DNA from: an uncultured Collinsella sp.
Lineage (GTDB): Bacteria; Actinomycetota; Coriobacteriia; Coriobacteriales; Coriobacteriaceae
DNA length: 5,196 nucleotides
Reading direction: 5' to 3'
Assembly (NCBI GenBank): GCA_958346165.1
Contig: CATVQO010000120.1
Location: 1-5,196, forward strand
Below, piece by piece: positions 1-5,196 of the stretch. How positions within the stretch are numbered: the first letter of the stretch is position 1; each line of letters begins with the position of its first letter. The notes under the pieces were generated by a model that saw only the letters and a list, made by a program, of their open reading frames with translations, was not told the origin of the DNA and made no database searches. A program made the translations under genes and the position numbers.

Positions 1-32
1 GGCGTAGTCGCTATTTATTCAGTCCAAGTTTC

Positions 33-57
33 GGGGCGCAGTTCACTGTCCCCTTCG
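33..57. repeat. Possible degenerate copy of the GGGACTGTCCC palindrome family
   Basis: GGGG (33-36) can pair with CCCC (50-53), and CAGT (39-42) with ACTG (45-48), giving an imperfect hairpin with a tight loop and a small internal bulge. The right half contains ACTGTCCC (45-52), an 8-mer that recurs exactly in the hairpin at 1939-1973, and is followed by CTTCG where that hairpin has TTTG. This suggests a decayed or divergent relative of the two clear palindromes. An 8-mer match is weak, so it could be chance or a terminator for a gene upstream of the window. No coding sequence is supported in the first 89 bases. Confidence 0.3.
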
Positions 58-79
58 TGGTGGTTTTTCGTTCTGAGCC

Positions 80-85
80 AAGGAG
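80..85 (+). promoter_or_regulatory. Ribosome binding site of trmL
   Basis: AAGGAG lies four bases before the ATG at 90. It decides the start. The alternative in-frame GTG at 57 has no such site and would add eleven residues that do not look like the family N-terminus, whereas the protein from ATG 90 begins MFNIVLYAPEIPANTGNIGR, the usual TrmL opening. The spacing is slightly short. Confidence 0.7.
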
Positions 86-89
86 ATTC

Positions 90-689
90 ATGTTCAACAT
101 TGTGCTGTATGCGCCCGAGATTCCGGCCAATACGGGCAATATCGGCCGCACTTGCGTGGTTACCGGCGCCCGTCTGCATCTGGTGGAGCCGCTGGGGTTT
201 TCACTCGACGACAAGACGGTACGTCGCGCCGGCCTGGGCTACTGGCAAAACTTGGACGTGACGACCTATGCCGGCTGGGAGGATTTCCTTGCGCGCAACG
301 GCCTCTCCCCTGCCGACGAGCACCTACATCTGTTGACCAAAAAGGCACGCCGCACCTATGCGCAAAGCACCTACCGCGACGGCGACTACTTGGTCTTTGG
401 CAGCGAGAGCTCGGGCATTCCCGAGCCACTGCTTGCCGCGGCGCCCGAGCGCTGCGAGCGCATCCCGATGCTGCGCGATTGCGACTCACTCGATAACGCC
501 GAGGCTTGGGAAGCTCACGAGGAATCGCTGGGGCATACCGAGAACAGCCACGAGGCCATTCTTCAACAGGACATCTGCGGCAACTTCATCAATCCGGACG
601 ACTACCGCATCAGCGCACTCAACCTCTCCAACAGCGCCGCCATCGTCCTCTACGAGGCCCTGCGCCAGGCAGGCTTTCCGGAAATGTGA
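90..689 (+). CDS. trmL: tRNA (cytidine(34)-2'-O)-methyltransferase, TrmL/SPOUT family
   Basis: This is a cytoplasmic SPOUT (SpoU-TrmD) methyltransferase. In characterised TrmL enzymes it uses S-adenosylmethionine to methylate the ribose of the wobble base (C34 or cmnm5U34) in tRNA-Leu isoacceptors. The 199-residue protein opens with NIVLYAPEIPANTGNIGRTC (residues 3-22), containing the family motif with N14 and R20. The second conserved motif, FGSESSGIP, is at residues 103-111, and the knot-forming motif LNLSNSAAIVLYEALRQ is at 177-193. Typical members are about 155-160 residues. The excess lies in one place: RIPM (124-127) and LNLSNS are normally separated by only a few residues, but here by about 50. 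The insert (roughly 129-175) is acidic and polar. The core motifs are intact, so activity is expected. Its stop codon lies inside a hairpin repeat. It appears to be a stand-alone gene. Family assignment is firm; the exact tRNA substrate is inferred from the family. Confidence 0.92.
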   Translation: MFNIVLYAPEIPANTGNIGRTCVVTGARLHLVEPLGFSLDDKTVRRAGLGYWQNLDVTTYAGWEDFLARNGLSPADEHLHLLTKKARRTYAQSTYRDGDYLVFGSESSGIPEPLLAAAPERCERIPMLRDCDSLDNAEAWEAHEESLGHTENSHEAILQQDICGNFINPDDYRISALNLSNSAAIVLYEALRQAGFPEM

Positions 690-715
690 CAAAGGAACTA
701 TCCCTTTGTCACATT
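683..715. repeat. Palindromic hairpin repeat, copy 1, overlapping the trmL stop codon
   Basis: A perfect 13-bp stem (683-695 with 703-715) encloses the 7-base loop AACTATC. The core CAAAGGAACTATCCCTTTG differs at two of 19 positions from the core of the hairpin at 1939-1973. The trmL ATG-TGA ending (684-689) lies inside the left arm. No T-run follows the right arm, which continues TCAAGCGCC... if read with its last two T bases, so it is not a textbook Rho-independent terminator. It could still protect the 3' end of the transcript or stop RNA polymerase. It resembles a dispersed REP-like element. Confidence 0.8.
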
Positions 716-773
716 CAAGCGCCACGCCGATGGCACACACGCCTAATTGATGCTCTAGATAAAGAGCCCTCAC

Positions 774-809
774 TTTTAATCAGAATTAACTAAAGTAAAA
801 TGAAGTTAA
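774..809 (+). promoter_or_regulatory. Tentative promoter and inverted repeat upstream of the ATPase gene
   Basis: The stretch 742-815 is strikingly AT-rich compared with its surroundings. TAAAAT at 796-801 matches a sigma-70 -10 box at five of six positions. The best -35 candidate at 16-base spacing, TTTTAA (774-779), is poor. The candidate -10 sits inside an inverted repeat, TTAACT (786-791) and AGTTAA (804-809) with a 12-base spacer, a geometry that would suit a dimeric repressor. This is consistent with the gene at 834 having its own promoter, but nothing here is decisive. Confidence 0.25.
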
Positions 810-820
810 ACGACGGTGTG

Positions 821-827
821 AAAGGAG
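821..827 (+). promoter_or_regulatory. Ribosome binding site setting a GTG start at 834
   Basis: AAAGGAG stands six bases before GTG 834, an ideal arrangement. It settles the non-ATG start of the ATPase and argues against the out-of-frame ATG at 800, which has no such site. Confidence 0.8.
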
Positions 828-833
828 AGCCTT

Positions 834-1934
834 GTGGAATATCTCGAGAACCCGTTTACCCCCAGTTTTGGCGAGGTTCCTGCCCATCTCGCTGGCAGAC
901 AACAGATTATTCGGGATTTGGACCGTGCCTTCTTGAGCCAGCGCAGGCGCCCAGAATTAACCTCGATCTTCTCAGGCGCGCGTGGAACCGGTAAAACCGC
1001 TCTCATGTCGTCGCTCGCGACAAGGGCGGAATCCCACGGCTGGATTGCCGTAAAGACGACCGCGCTCCCGGGAATGCTTGAGGAAATCGAGCTCGGGGCG
1101 AAACGTGCTGCCGGCCATCTTATCGACCCGTCCAACCACTTCGAAGTCACCGGTCTCGGAATTGCACCGCTCGGCAGCATCGAGGTCAGTCGCGTTCACG
1201 ATGCCTCAACCTGGCGTTATCGCATGAGCGACATCATCGACCAGCTCAACGAGGCGGGCACCGGTCTGCTCGTCACGGTTGACGAGGTGGACCCGACACT
1301 CGACGAGATGATTCAGCTCGCAGCGACGTATCAGCACTTTGTGACCGATGGAAAACGCGTCGCACTGCTCATGGCGGGACTTCCCAACAACGTCTCGACG
1401 TTGCTGAACCACAAGACGGTCTCGTTCCTTCGCCGCGCCCAACAATATCATCTGGGTCGCATTGCCGACTATGACGTACGCGAGGCCTTGATTCGCACGA
1501 TCCAGGAAAACGATCGCCTGGCAGATGCCGAGGGAATCGATAGAGCCGTTCGCTCGATCTCTGGTTTTCCCTTCCTATTGCAACTCGTAGGCTACCGTGC
1601 CTGGGACCTCACAAGCGATTCGAAGGAAATCTCGTCACGCGACTTTGACCTGGGAATCAAAATCGCGCGCGACGAGATGGACGACCGAATCCTCGCGGCA
1701 ACCTATCGGGAACTCACGGCAGAGGACAAGCGATTCCTCATCGCCATGCTCGATGACGAGGAAGAGTCCACCACCGCTGACCTTGTCGAGCGCCTTAAGC
1801 GTTCGCCGCAGCAGGTCTCCCGCTACCGACGCCGCATGATAGACGCCGGCATCATCGGGGAGCGAGGGCGAGGGCTCGTCGCATTTGAATTGCCATTCTT
1901 CCGCGACTATCTCGCAGCTCAATGCGTGAAATAG
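834..1934 (+). CDS. AAA-type ATPase with C-terminal winged-helix-like region (Orc1/AAA_16-like), function unknown
   Basis: A soluble 366-residue P-loop ATPase with no signal peptide or membrane segment. It opens with NPFTPSFGEVPAHLAGR (residues 6-22), a leader I associate with a widespread group of stand-alone actinobacterial ATPases. Walker A is GARGTGKT (48-55) and Walker B is LLVTVDEVD (145-153). AGLPNN (181-186) sits where sensor 1 is expected, and VSFLRRAQQ (196-204) and GFPFLLQLVGY (244-254) are family blocks. The last 70 or so residues (about 293-360) read as a winged helix: an EDKRFLIAML helix, then ADLVERLKRSPQQVSRYRRRMIDAGII as the likely recognition region, then a GRGLVAFELP wing. 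ATP hydrolysis and DNA binding are therefore plausible; the biological role is unknown. It is homologous to the partial gene at 4481-5196, sharing FLRRAQQ, QLVGY and the C-terminal region. It has its own ribosome site and probably its own promoter, and ends five bases before a strong hairpin. It could be a regulator or a replication- or defence-related ATPase; the sequence does not choose. Confidence 0.88.
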   Translation: MEYLENPFTPSFGEVPAHLAGRQQIIRDLDRAFLSQRRRPELTSIFSGARGTGKTALMSSLATRAESHGWIAVKTTALPGMLEEIELGAKRAAGHLIDPSNHFEVTGLGIAPLGSIEVSRVHDASTWRYRMSDIIDQLNEAGTGLLVTVDEVDPTLDEMIQLAATYQHFVTDGKRVALLMAGLPNNVSTLLNHKTVSFLRRAQQYHLGRIADYDVREALIRTIQENDRLADAEGIDRAVRSISGFPFLLQLVGYRAWDLTSDSKEISSRDFDLGIKIARDEMDDRILAATYRELTAEDKRFLIAMLDDEEESTTADLVERLKRSPQQVSRYRRRMIDAGIIGERGRGLVAFELPFFRDYLAAQCVK

Positions 1935-1938
1935 GTAT

Positions 1939-1973
1939 CAATGAGGCAAAGGGACTGTCCCTTTGCCTCATTG
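1939..1973. repeat. Palindromic hairpin repeat, copy 2, between convergent genes (possible bidirectional terminator)
   Basis: A perfect 16-bp inverted repeat (1939-1954 with 1958-1973) leaves only the three bases CTG at the centre; in RNA the innermost pair or two would open. The core is CAAAGGGACTGTCCCTTTG. It begins five bases after the ATPase stop and ends one base before the uvrA2 stop on the other strand, so it fills nearly the whole 40-base convergent gap. Position and symmetry suit a shared terminator or an mRNA 3'-end stabiliser. Neither strand shows a T-tract after the stem, so intrinsic termination is uncertain. Confidence 0.85.
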
Positions 1974-1974
1974 T

Positions 1975-4470
1975 CTATAGGTAGCGGCCAGTAACGCTCT
2001 TGGGGCAGGCAGCGATATCCGTCGGCGTGCCGGCACAGACGATTTGCCCGCCCGCGTCGCCACCGCCCGGGCCCATGTCGATCACGTAATCGGCGTTACG
2101 GATAAGGTCGAGATCGTGTTCGATCACGATGACTGTGGCGCCCTTGGCAACGAGGCCGTCGAACACGCTCAGCAACACCTGAACATCGAGCGGATGCAGG
2201 CCGATCGTGGGTTCGTCGAACACGAATACAGCATCATCCTGCACGCGGCCCATCTCGCTCGCAAGCTTTAGACGCTGCGCCTCGCCGCCCGAAAGCGCCG
2301 GCGTGGGCTCACCGAGCGTGAGATAACCCAAGCCCAGGTCGTGTAAGGTCTGCAAGCGCGCCTGAACCTTCTTGAGTCCCACCGTGGCGTCGAGCGCCTC
2401 ATCCACACTCATATCCATGAGCTGCGGCAACGTCAGCAAGCTCCCGTCCTTGCCCTCACGATGGATACGCGAAGCCGCGTCCGCATAACGCGAACCGCGA
2501 CATGCCGGGCAGACGATCTCGACATCGGGCAAAAACTGCACATCGAGCGATATCGAGCCCGTGCCATCGCACGTAGGGCAGCGCAAGGCACCGGTGTTGT
2601 AGCTAAAGGCACCCGCCTTGTAGCCGGCCGCCTTGGCCTCGGGCGTACGGGCGAAGGCGCGGCGCAGCTCGTCATGGATGTCAGCATAGGTCGCTACCGT
2701 CGAGCGCACGTTGGCGCCGATGGGCGTGGCGTCAATCAGGTTGGCGCGGGCAATGCCCTCGGCATCGACCCAACGCACGTGCCCCGGCAGACGCTCGCCA
2801 TCTGCTTGCGCCTTGAGTGCCGGAATGAGCGTCTCGAGCACCAACGTCGTCTTACCCGAACCCGAAACGCCCGTCACCGCGACCAAGCGGCCGCGCGGGA
2901 TATCGACTTCGAGCGGTTTTACGGTATGGATGGCATCGGTTGCCATGCGGATGTGGCCCTGGTCGAACATCTCCTCGTCAGTCACCTGCGGGCGCAAGCG
3001 CTTGGGGTCTGCGCGCAAAAACGGCGCGATGCGACTGCTCTGCGATTGCTCGACCTCGTCTACCGTACCGGCAGCGATCACGTTACCGCCGCCCGCTCCG
3101 GCAACGGGGCCCATCTCGACAAGATAGTCGGCTTCCGCCAGTACGCGCGTATCGTGGTCGACAACAACCACGGTGTTGCCGTCATCCACCAGATCGCGCA
3201 TCACGCCCACCAAGCCGTCGACATTGGCGGGATGCAAGCCGATCGAAGGCTCGTCCAGCACATAGAGCACGCCCGTCGACCGGTTGCGCACCACGCGGGC
3301 GAGCTGCACACGCTGGCGCTCACCCGTGGAGAGCGTGGCACCAGCGCGGTCGAGTGAAAGGTAATCGAGACCCAGGTCGACCAGACGACGGGCCGCGCTC
3401 AAAAACGAATCGCAGATATCCGCCGCCATGGGCCGCATCTCGGGCGGCAAGGATGCGGGCACCCCGCGCACCCACTCAATCGCCTCGCCCAGCGTCATGG
3501 CCGCGGCCTGCGCCAGATTGATACCGCGCACTTGGGGCTGGCGCGCAGCCTCGGAAAGACGCGTACCACCACAGTCGCGGCATGGCCCCTCGCGCAAAAA
3601 GCGCGCAACGCGTTTGAGGCCCTTGTCGTCCTTAACCTTGGCGAGCGCATTCTCAACGGTATAGACGGCGTTGTAATAGGTAAAGTCGAGCGGCGTGGCG
3701 CCCTCGCCGTTTTTGGGAACGTAGAGAATGTGCTTCTTAACCGCCGGGCCGTGGAACACGATATCGCGCTCTTGAGGCGTGAGCTGGTTAAACGGCACGT
3801 CGGTGCGCACGCCCATCTCGCCGGCTACCTGCTTCATCAGATCCCACATGAGCGTGCCCCAAGGAAGCACCGCGCCCTCGTTGATAGTCTTTGACTCGTC
3901 GGGCACCAGGCTCGCCTCGTCCACCTCGCGCATAACGCCGGTGCCGCCACAAGTGGGACACGCGCCGCCGCTGTTAAAGGCAAGGTCCTCGGCGCTCGGG
4001 GCGTAGAACTCGCGGCCGCATGCGGGACACGTGAGCGACAGGCCTGCGGCCACGTTAAGGCTCGGCTCCGCGCGCGCCCCGCAGTGCGGGCACACGTGAT
4101 GGGCGCAACGGCTAAAGAGCAGACGCAGGCTATTGTTGAGCTCTGTCATGGTGCCAAAAGTGGAACGCACGCCCGGCACGCTCGGACGCTGGTGTAGCGC
4201 GAGCGCCGCCGGCACGTGCAAGACCTCATCCACCTGGGCATGTTCGGCCTGCGTCAGACGACGGCGAGTATAGGTGCTGAGCGCCTCCAGGTAACGGCGC
4301 GAGCCCTCGGCGTAAAGAACGCCCAGTGCCAGCGAACTCTTGCCCGAACCCGACACGCCGGCAATGCCTACGAGCTTTCCCAGCGGGATATCTATATCGA
4401 TGCCCTTGAGGTTATGGACGCGCGCGCCACGCACCTCGATAGCCTGCGGGCTCATCTTCTGTTCCGTCAT
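1975..4470 (-). CDS. uvrA: Class II UvrA paralogue (UvrA2), excinuclease-type ABC ATPase
   Basis: An 831-residue cytoplasmic, DNA-binding tandem ABC ATPase of the UvrA family. The N-terminal ATPase has Walker A GVSGSGKS (38-45), followed by YAEGSRRYLEALSTYTRR as in all UvrA proteins, signature LSTGERQR (380-387), Walker B LYVLDEP (402-408) and switch H439. The C-terminal ATPase has GVSGSGKT (534-541), LSGGEAQR (726-733), VFVFDEP (748-754) and H785. Two zinc modules keep the exact C-x2-C-x19-C-x2-C spacing: CPAC/CPTC (148-174) and CPTC/CPAC (631-657). Canonical UvrA is about 940-950 residues. The missing part maps between CPHCG (127-131) and CPAC (148), where UvrA1 carries the UvrB-binding domain, so this is the UvrA2 class. 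Such proteins are linked to tolerance of DNA-damaging or DNA-binding drugs, and are not expected to load UvrB in the normal way. The start ATG 4470 is chosen because AGGGTGAT precedes it; GTG 4479 and ATG 4455 are alternatives. It lies ten bases or fewer downstream of a co-directional AAA ATPase and probably shares its transcript. Confidence 0.93.
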   Translation of the reverse strand: MTEQKMSPQAIEVRGARVHNLKGIDIDIPLGKLVGIAGVSGSGKSSLALGVLYAEGSRRYLEALSTYTRRRLTQAEHAQVDEVLHVPAALALHQRPSVPGVRSTFGTMTELNNSLRLLFSRCAHHVCPHCGARAEPSLNVAAGLSLTCPACGREFYAPSAEDLAFNSGGACPTCGGTGVMREVDEASLVPDESKTINEGAVLPWGTLMWDLMKQVAGEMGVRTDVPFNQLTPQERDIVFHGPAVKKHILYVPKNGEGATPLDFTYYNAVYTVENALAKVKDDKGLKRVARFLREGPCRDCGGTRLSEAARQPQVRGINLAQAAAMTLGEAIEWVRGVPASLPPEMRPMAADICDSFLSAARRLVDLGLDYLSLDRAGATLSTGERQRVQLARVVRNRSTGVLYVLDEPSIGLHPANVDGLVGVMRDLVDDGNTVVVVDHDTRVLAEADYLVEMGPVAGAGGGNVIAAGTVDEVEQSQSSRIAPFLRADPKRLRPQVTDEEMFDQGHIRMATDAIHTVKPLEVDIPRGRLVAVTGVSGSGKTTLVLETLIPALKAQADGERLPGHVRWVDAEGIARANLIDATPIGANVRSTVATYADIHDELRRAFARTPEAKAAGYKAGAFSYNTGALRCPTCDGTGSISLDVQFLPDVEIVCPACRGSRYADAASRIHREGKDGSLLTLPQLMDMSVDEALDATVGLKKVQARLQTLHDLGLGYLTLGEPTPALSGGEAQRLKLASEMGRVQDDAVFVFDEPTIGLHPLDVQVLLSVFDGLVAKGATVIVIEHDLDLIRNADYVIDMGPGGGDAGGQIVCAGTPTDIAACPKSVTGRYL

Positions 4471-4474
4471 CTTT

Positions 4475-4482
4475 ATCACCCT
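4475..4482 (-). promoter_or_regulatory. Ribosome binding site of uvrA2, overlapping the upstream stop codon
   Basis: Read on the minus strand, AGGGTGAT matches most of the AGGAGGTGAT anti-Shine-Dalgarno complement and stands four bases before ATG 4470. It overlaps the last two bases of the upstream ATPase stop TAG (4483-4481) and includes the alternative GTG at 4479, making that GTG an unlikely start. The arrangement favours translational coupling of the two genes. Confidence 0.55.
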
Positions 4483-5196
4483 ACTCGTGCCATAAAATGC
4501 GATCGCGAATGTACTCGCCCAGCATGGGCACGGTAAACCGGACGAGGCCGTATCCGGCAGCCTCGATGACGCGCTCGCGAATCAGGCTTGCGCGATATTT
4601 ACTCGCCCAGCTCTGGGTACGCTCGCAGCGCTCAATGATATCCGCCATGCGCGTCGGCTTGCCCTCGTCAACCGCCATGGCCTCGATAAAAAGGCGCTGT
4701 GGACTGCGCAGCCCGTAATACAGGGGCGCGTCAACCGCTTCATAGAACTCGGAGACGGCATCCGCATGGCCATCCTCGACATCGCGCCTTTCGATGACCT
4801 GTGAGCCACGTCGGACAGCAGAGCGCCACATGTAATAGCCCACCAGCTGAACCATATAGGGATGCCCCATGCTCTTGCGTGCCGCAAGGTCCGCCGTCTC
4901 CGCGTCAACGTAAAGACCAGCGTCTTTGACCGTCTGGATATACGAATCGCGCACCTTGGGCAAAGATATCGCCCCCAGCGTACGCTGCTGGGCACGCCGC
5001 AAAAACGTCACGCTCGGCTCTTCGAGCAAGTCATCAACCATACTTGGCAATCCAGCGAACACCAGCGCAAGACCGCGCTGGTCGCTATCGGGCAATCCCG
5101 TAGCATCCTGATCTCCGAGCACTTGCTGATAGAGAACGGCGAGAGCCGCCAGTTCCTCGATAGACGCCGATTGCGCCTCGTCAATCGCAAACAGTA
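4481..5196 (-). CDS. AAA-type ATPase, paralogue of the 834-1934 gene, 5' end beyond the window
   Basis: The last 237 residues of a P-loop ATPase are visible, entering the window at 5194 in frame. The fragment opens with a Walker B motif, LFAIDEAQ (fragment residues 1-8, bases 5194-5171); Walker A would lie off the window. Next come FAGLPSMV (46-53), SVTFLRRAQQ (61-70), GHPYMVQLVGYYMW (110-123) and a winged-helix-like C-terminus from about 163, with TRMADIIERCERTQSWASKYRASLI and the GYGLVRFTVP wing. Each block aligns with the ATPase at 834-1934. A loop of roughly a dozen extra residues (GDQDATGLPDSDQRG) follows Walker B relative to that paralogue. The GTG at 5122 is internal, not a start, because the frame remains open and conserved upstream of it. 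The gene ends immediately before uvrA2 and probably forms an operon with it. Substrate, DNA target and role are unknown. Confidence 0.9.
   Translation of the reverse strand, partial: LFAIDEAQSASIEELAALAVLYQQVLGDQDATGLPDSDQRGLALVFAGLPSMVDDLLEEPSVTFLRRAQQRTLGAISLPKVRDSYIQTVKDAGLYVDAETADLAARKSMGHPYMVQLVGYYMWRSAVRRGSQVIERRDVEDGHADAVSEFYEAVDAPLYYGLRSPQRLFIEAMAVDEGKPTRMADIIERCERTQSWASKYRASLIRERVIEAAGYGLVRFTVPMLGEYIRDRILWHE

Noticed and set aside
57..89. In-frame GTG at 57 as an earlier trmL start
   Set aside because: AAGGAG directly precedes ATG 90, and the family N-terminus begins there; the extra eleven residues look like leader sequence.
1..89. Tail of an upstream gene in the first bases
   Set aside because: Frames 1 and 3 are open here, but the stretch is too short and shows no recognisable protein ending, so no partial gene can be supported.
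752..767. GCTCT...AGAGC hairpin as a terminator after trmL
   Set aside because: The stem is only five base pairs with a six-base loop and no clean T-run; it is within chance expectation for such AT-rich sequence.
800..994. Small ORF of 64 codons from ATG 800
   Set aside because: It has no ribosome site and overlaps the start of the well-supported ATPase in another frame; the ribosome site at 821-827 serves GTG 834.
2461..3357. Open frame of 298 codons on the plus strand, antisense to uvrA2
   Set aside because: It lies wholly within a strongly conserved UvrA coding sequence, its translation is low in complexity and resembles no protein, and long antisense frames are expected opposite GC-rich genes.
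5008..5122. GTG 5122 as the start of the second ATPase
   Set aside because: The same frame continues to the window edge and encodes Walker B (LFAIDEAQ) upstream of this codon, so the true start is outside the window.
1..5196. CRISPR array, tRNA or rRNA gene, insertion sequence or toxin-antitoxin pair
   Set aside because: No spaced direct-repeat array, no cloverleaf-like or ribosomal sequence, and no transposase or small paired genes were seen; the palindromes are isolated single copies.

Overview
The window is GC-rich, tightly packed bacterial DNA holding four protein genes. Base composition, protein style and the short GGGACTGTCCC-type palindromes beside genes suggest a Coriobacteriia actinobacterium such as Collinsella or a relative. 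That placement rests on recall of family style, not on a marker gene, so it is only moderately secure.

Layout. Positions 1-89 form a short leader with no gene and one possible degenerate palindrome. Positions 90-689 (+) encode TrmL, a SPOUT-family 2'-O-methyltransferase of the tRNA wobble base, with an unusual internal insertion of about 45 residues. A perfect 13-bp-stem hairpin overlaps its stop codon. Positions 716-833 are an AT-rich intergenic stretch with a tentative promoter. Positions 834-1934 (+) encode a complete AAA-type ATPase with a C-terminal winged-helix-like region. A second hairpin, with a perfect 16-bp stem, fills the 40-bp gap to the convergent gene. Positions 1975-4470 (-) encode a class II UvrA paralogue (UvrA2) that lacks the UvrB-binding insertion. 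Ten bases upstream of it, 4481-5196 (-) carries the 3' part of a second AAA ATPase, homologous to the first and cut by the window end before its Walker A motif.

How the parts relate. The second ATPase and UvrA2 are co-directional and almost abutting, so they probably share a transcript and UvrA2 translation may be coupled. The two ATPases are clear paralogues on either side of UvrA2, facing each other. TrmL looks like an independent housekeeping gene. The least expected element is the pair of 33-bp palindromes at 683-715 and 1940-1972. They match at 27 of 33 positions, and four of the six differences are two compensatory base-pair swaps, so they look like one dispersed hairpin family conserved as structure. 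I found no tRNA, rRNA, CRISPR array, insertion sequence or recognisable riboswitch.
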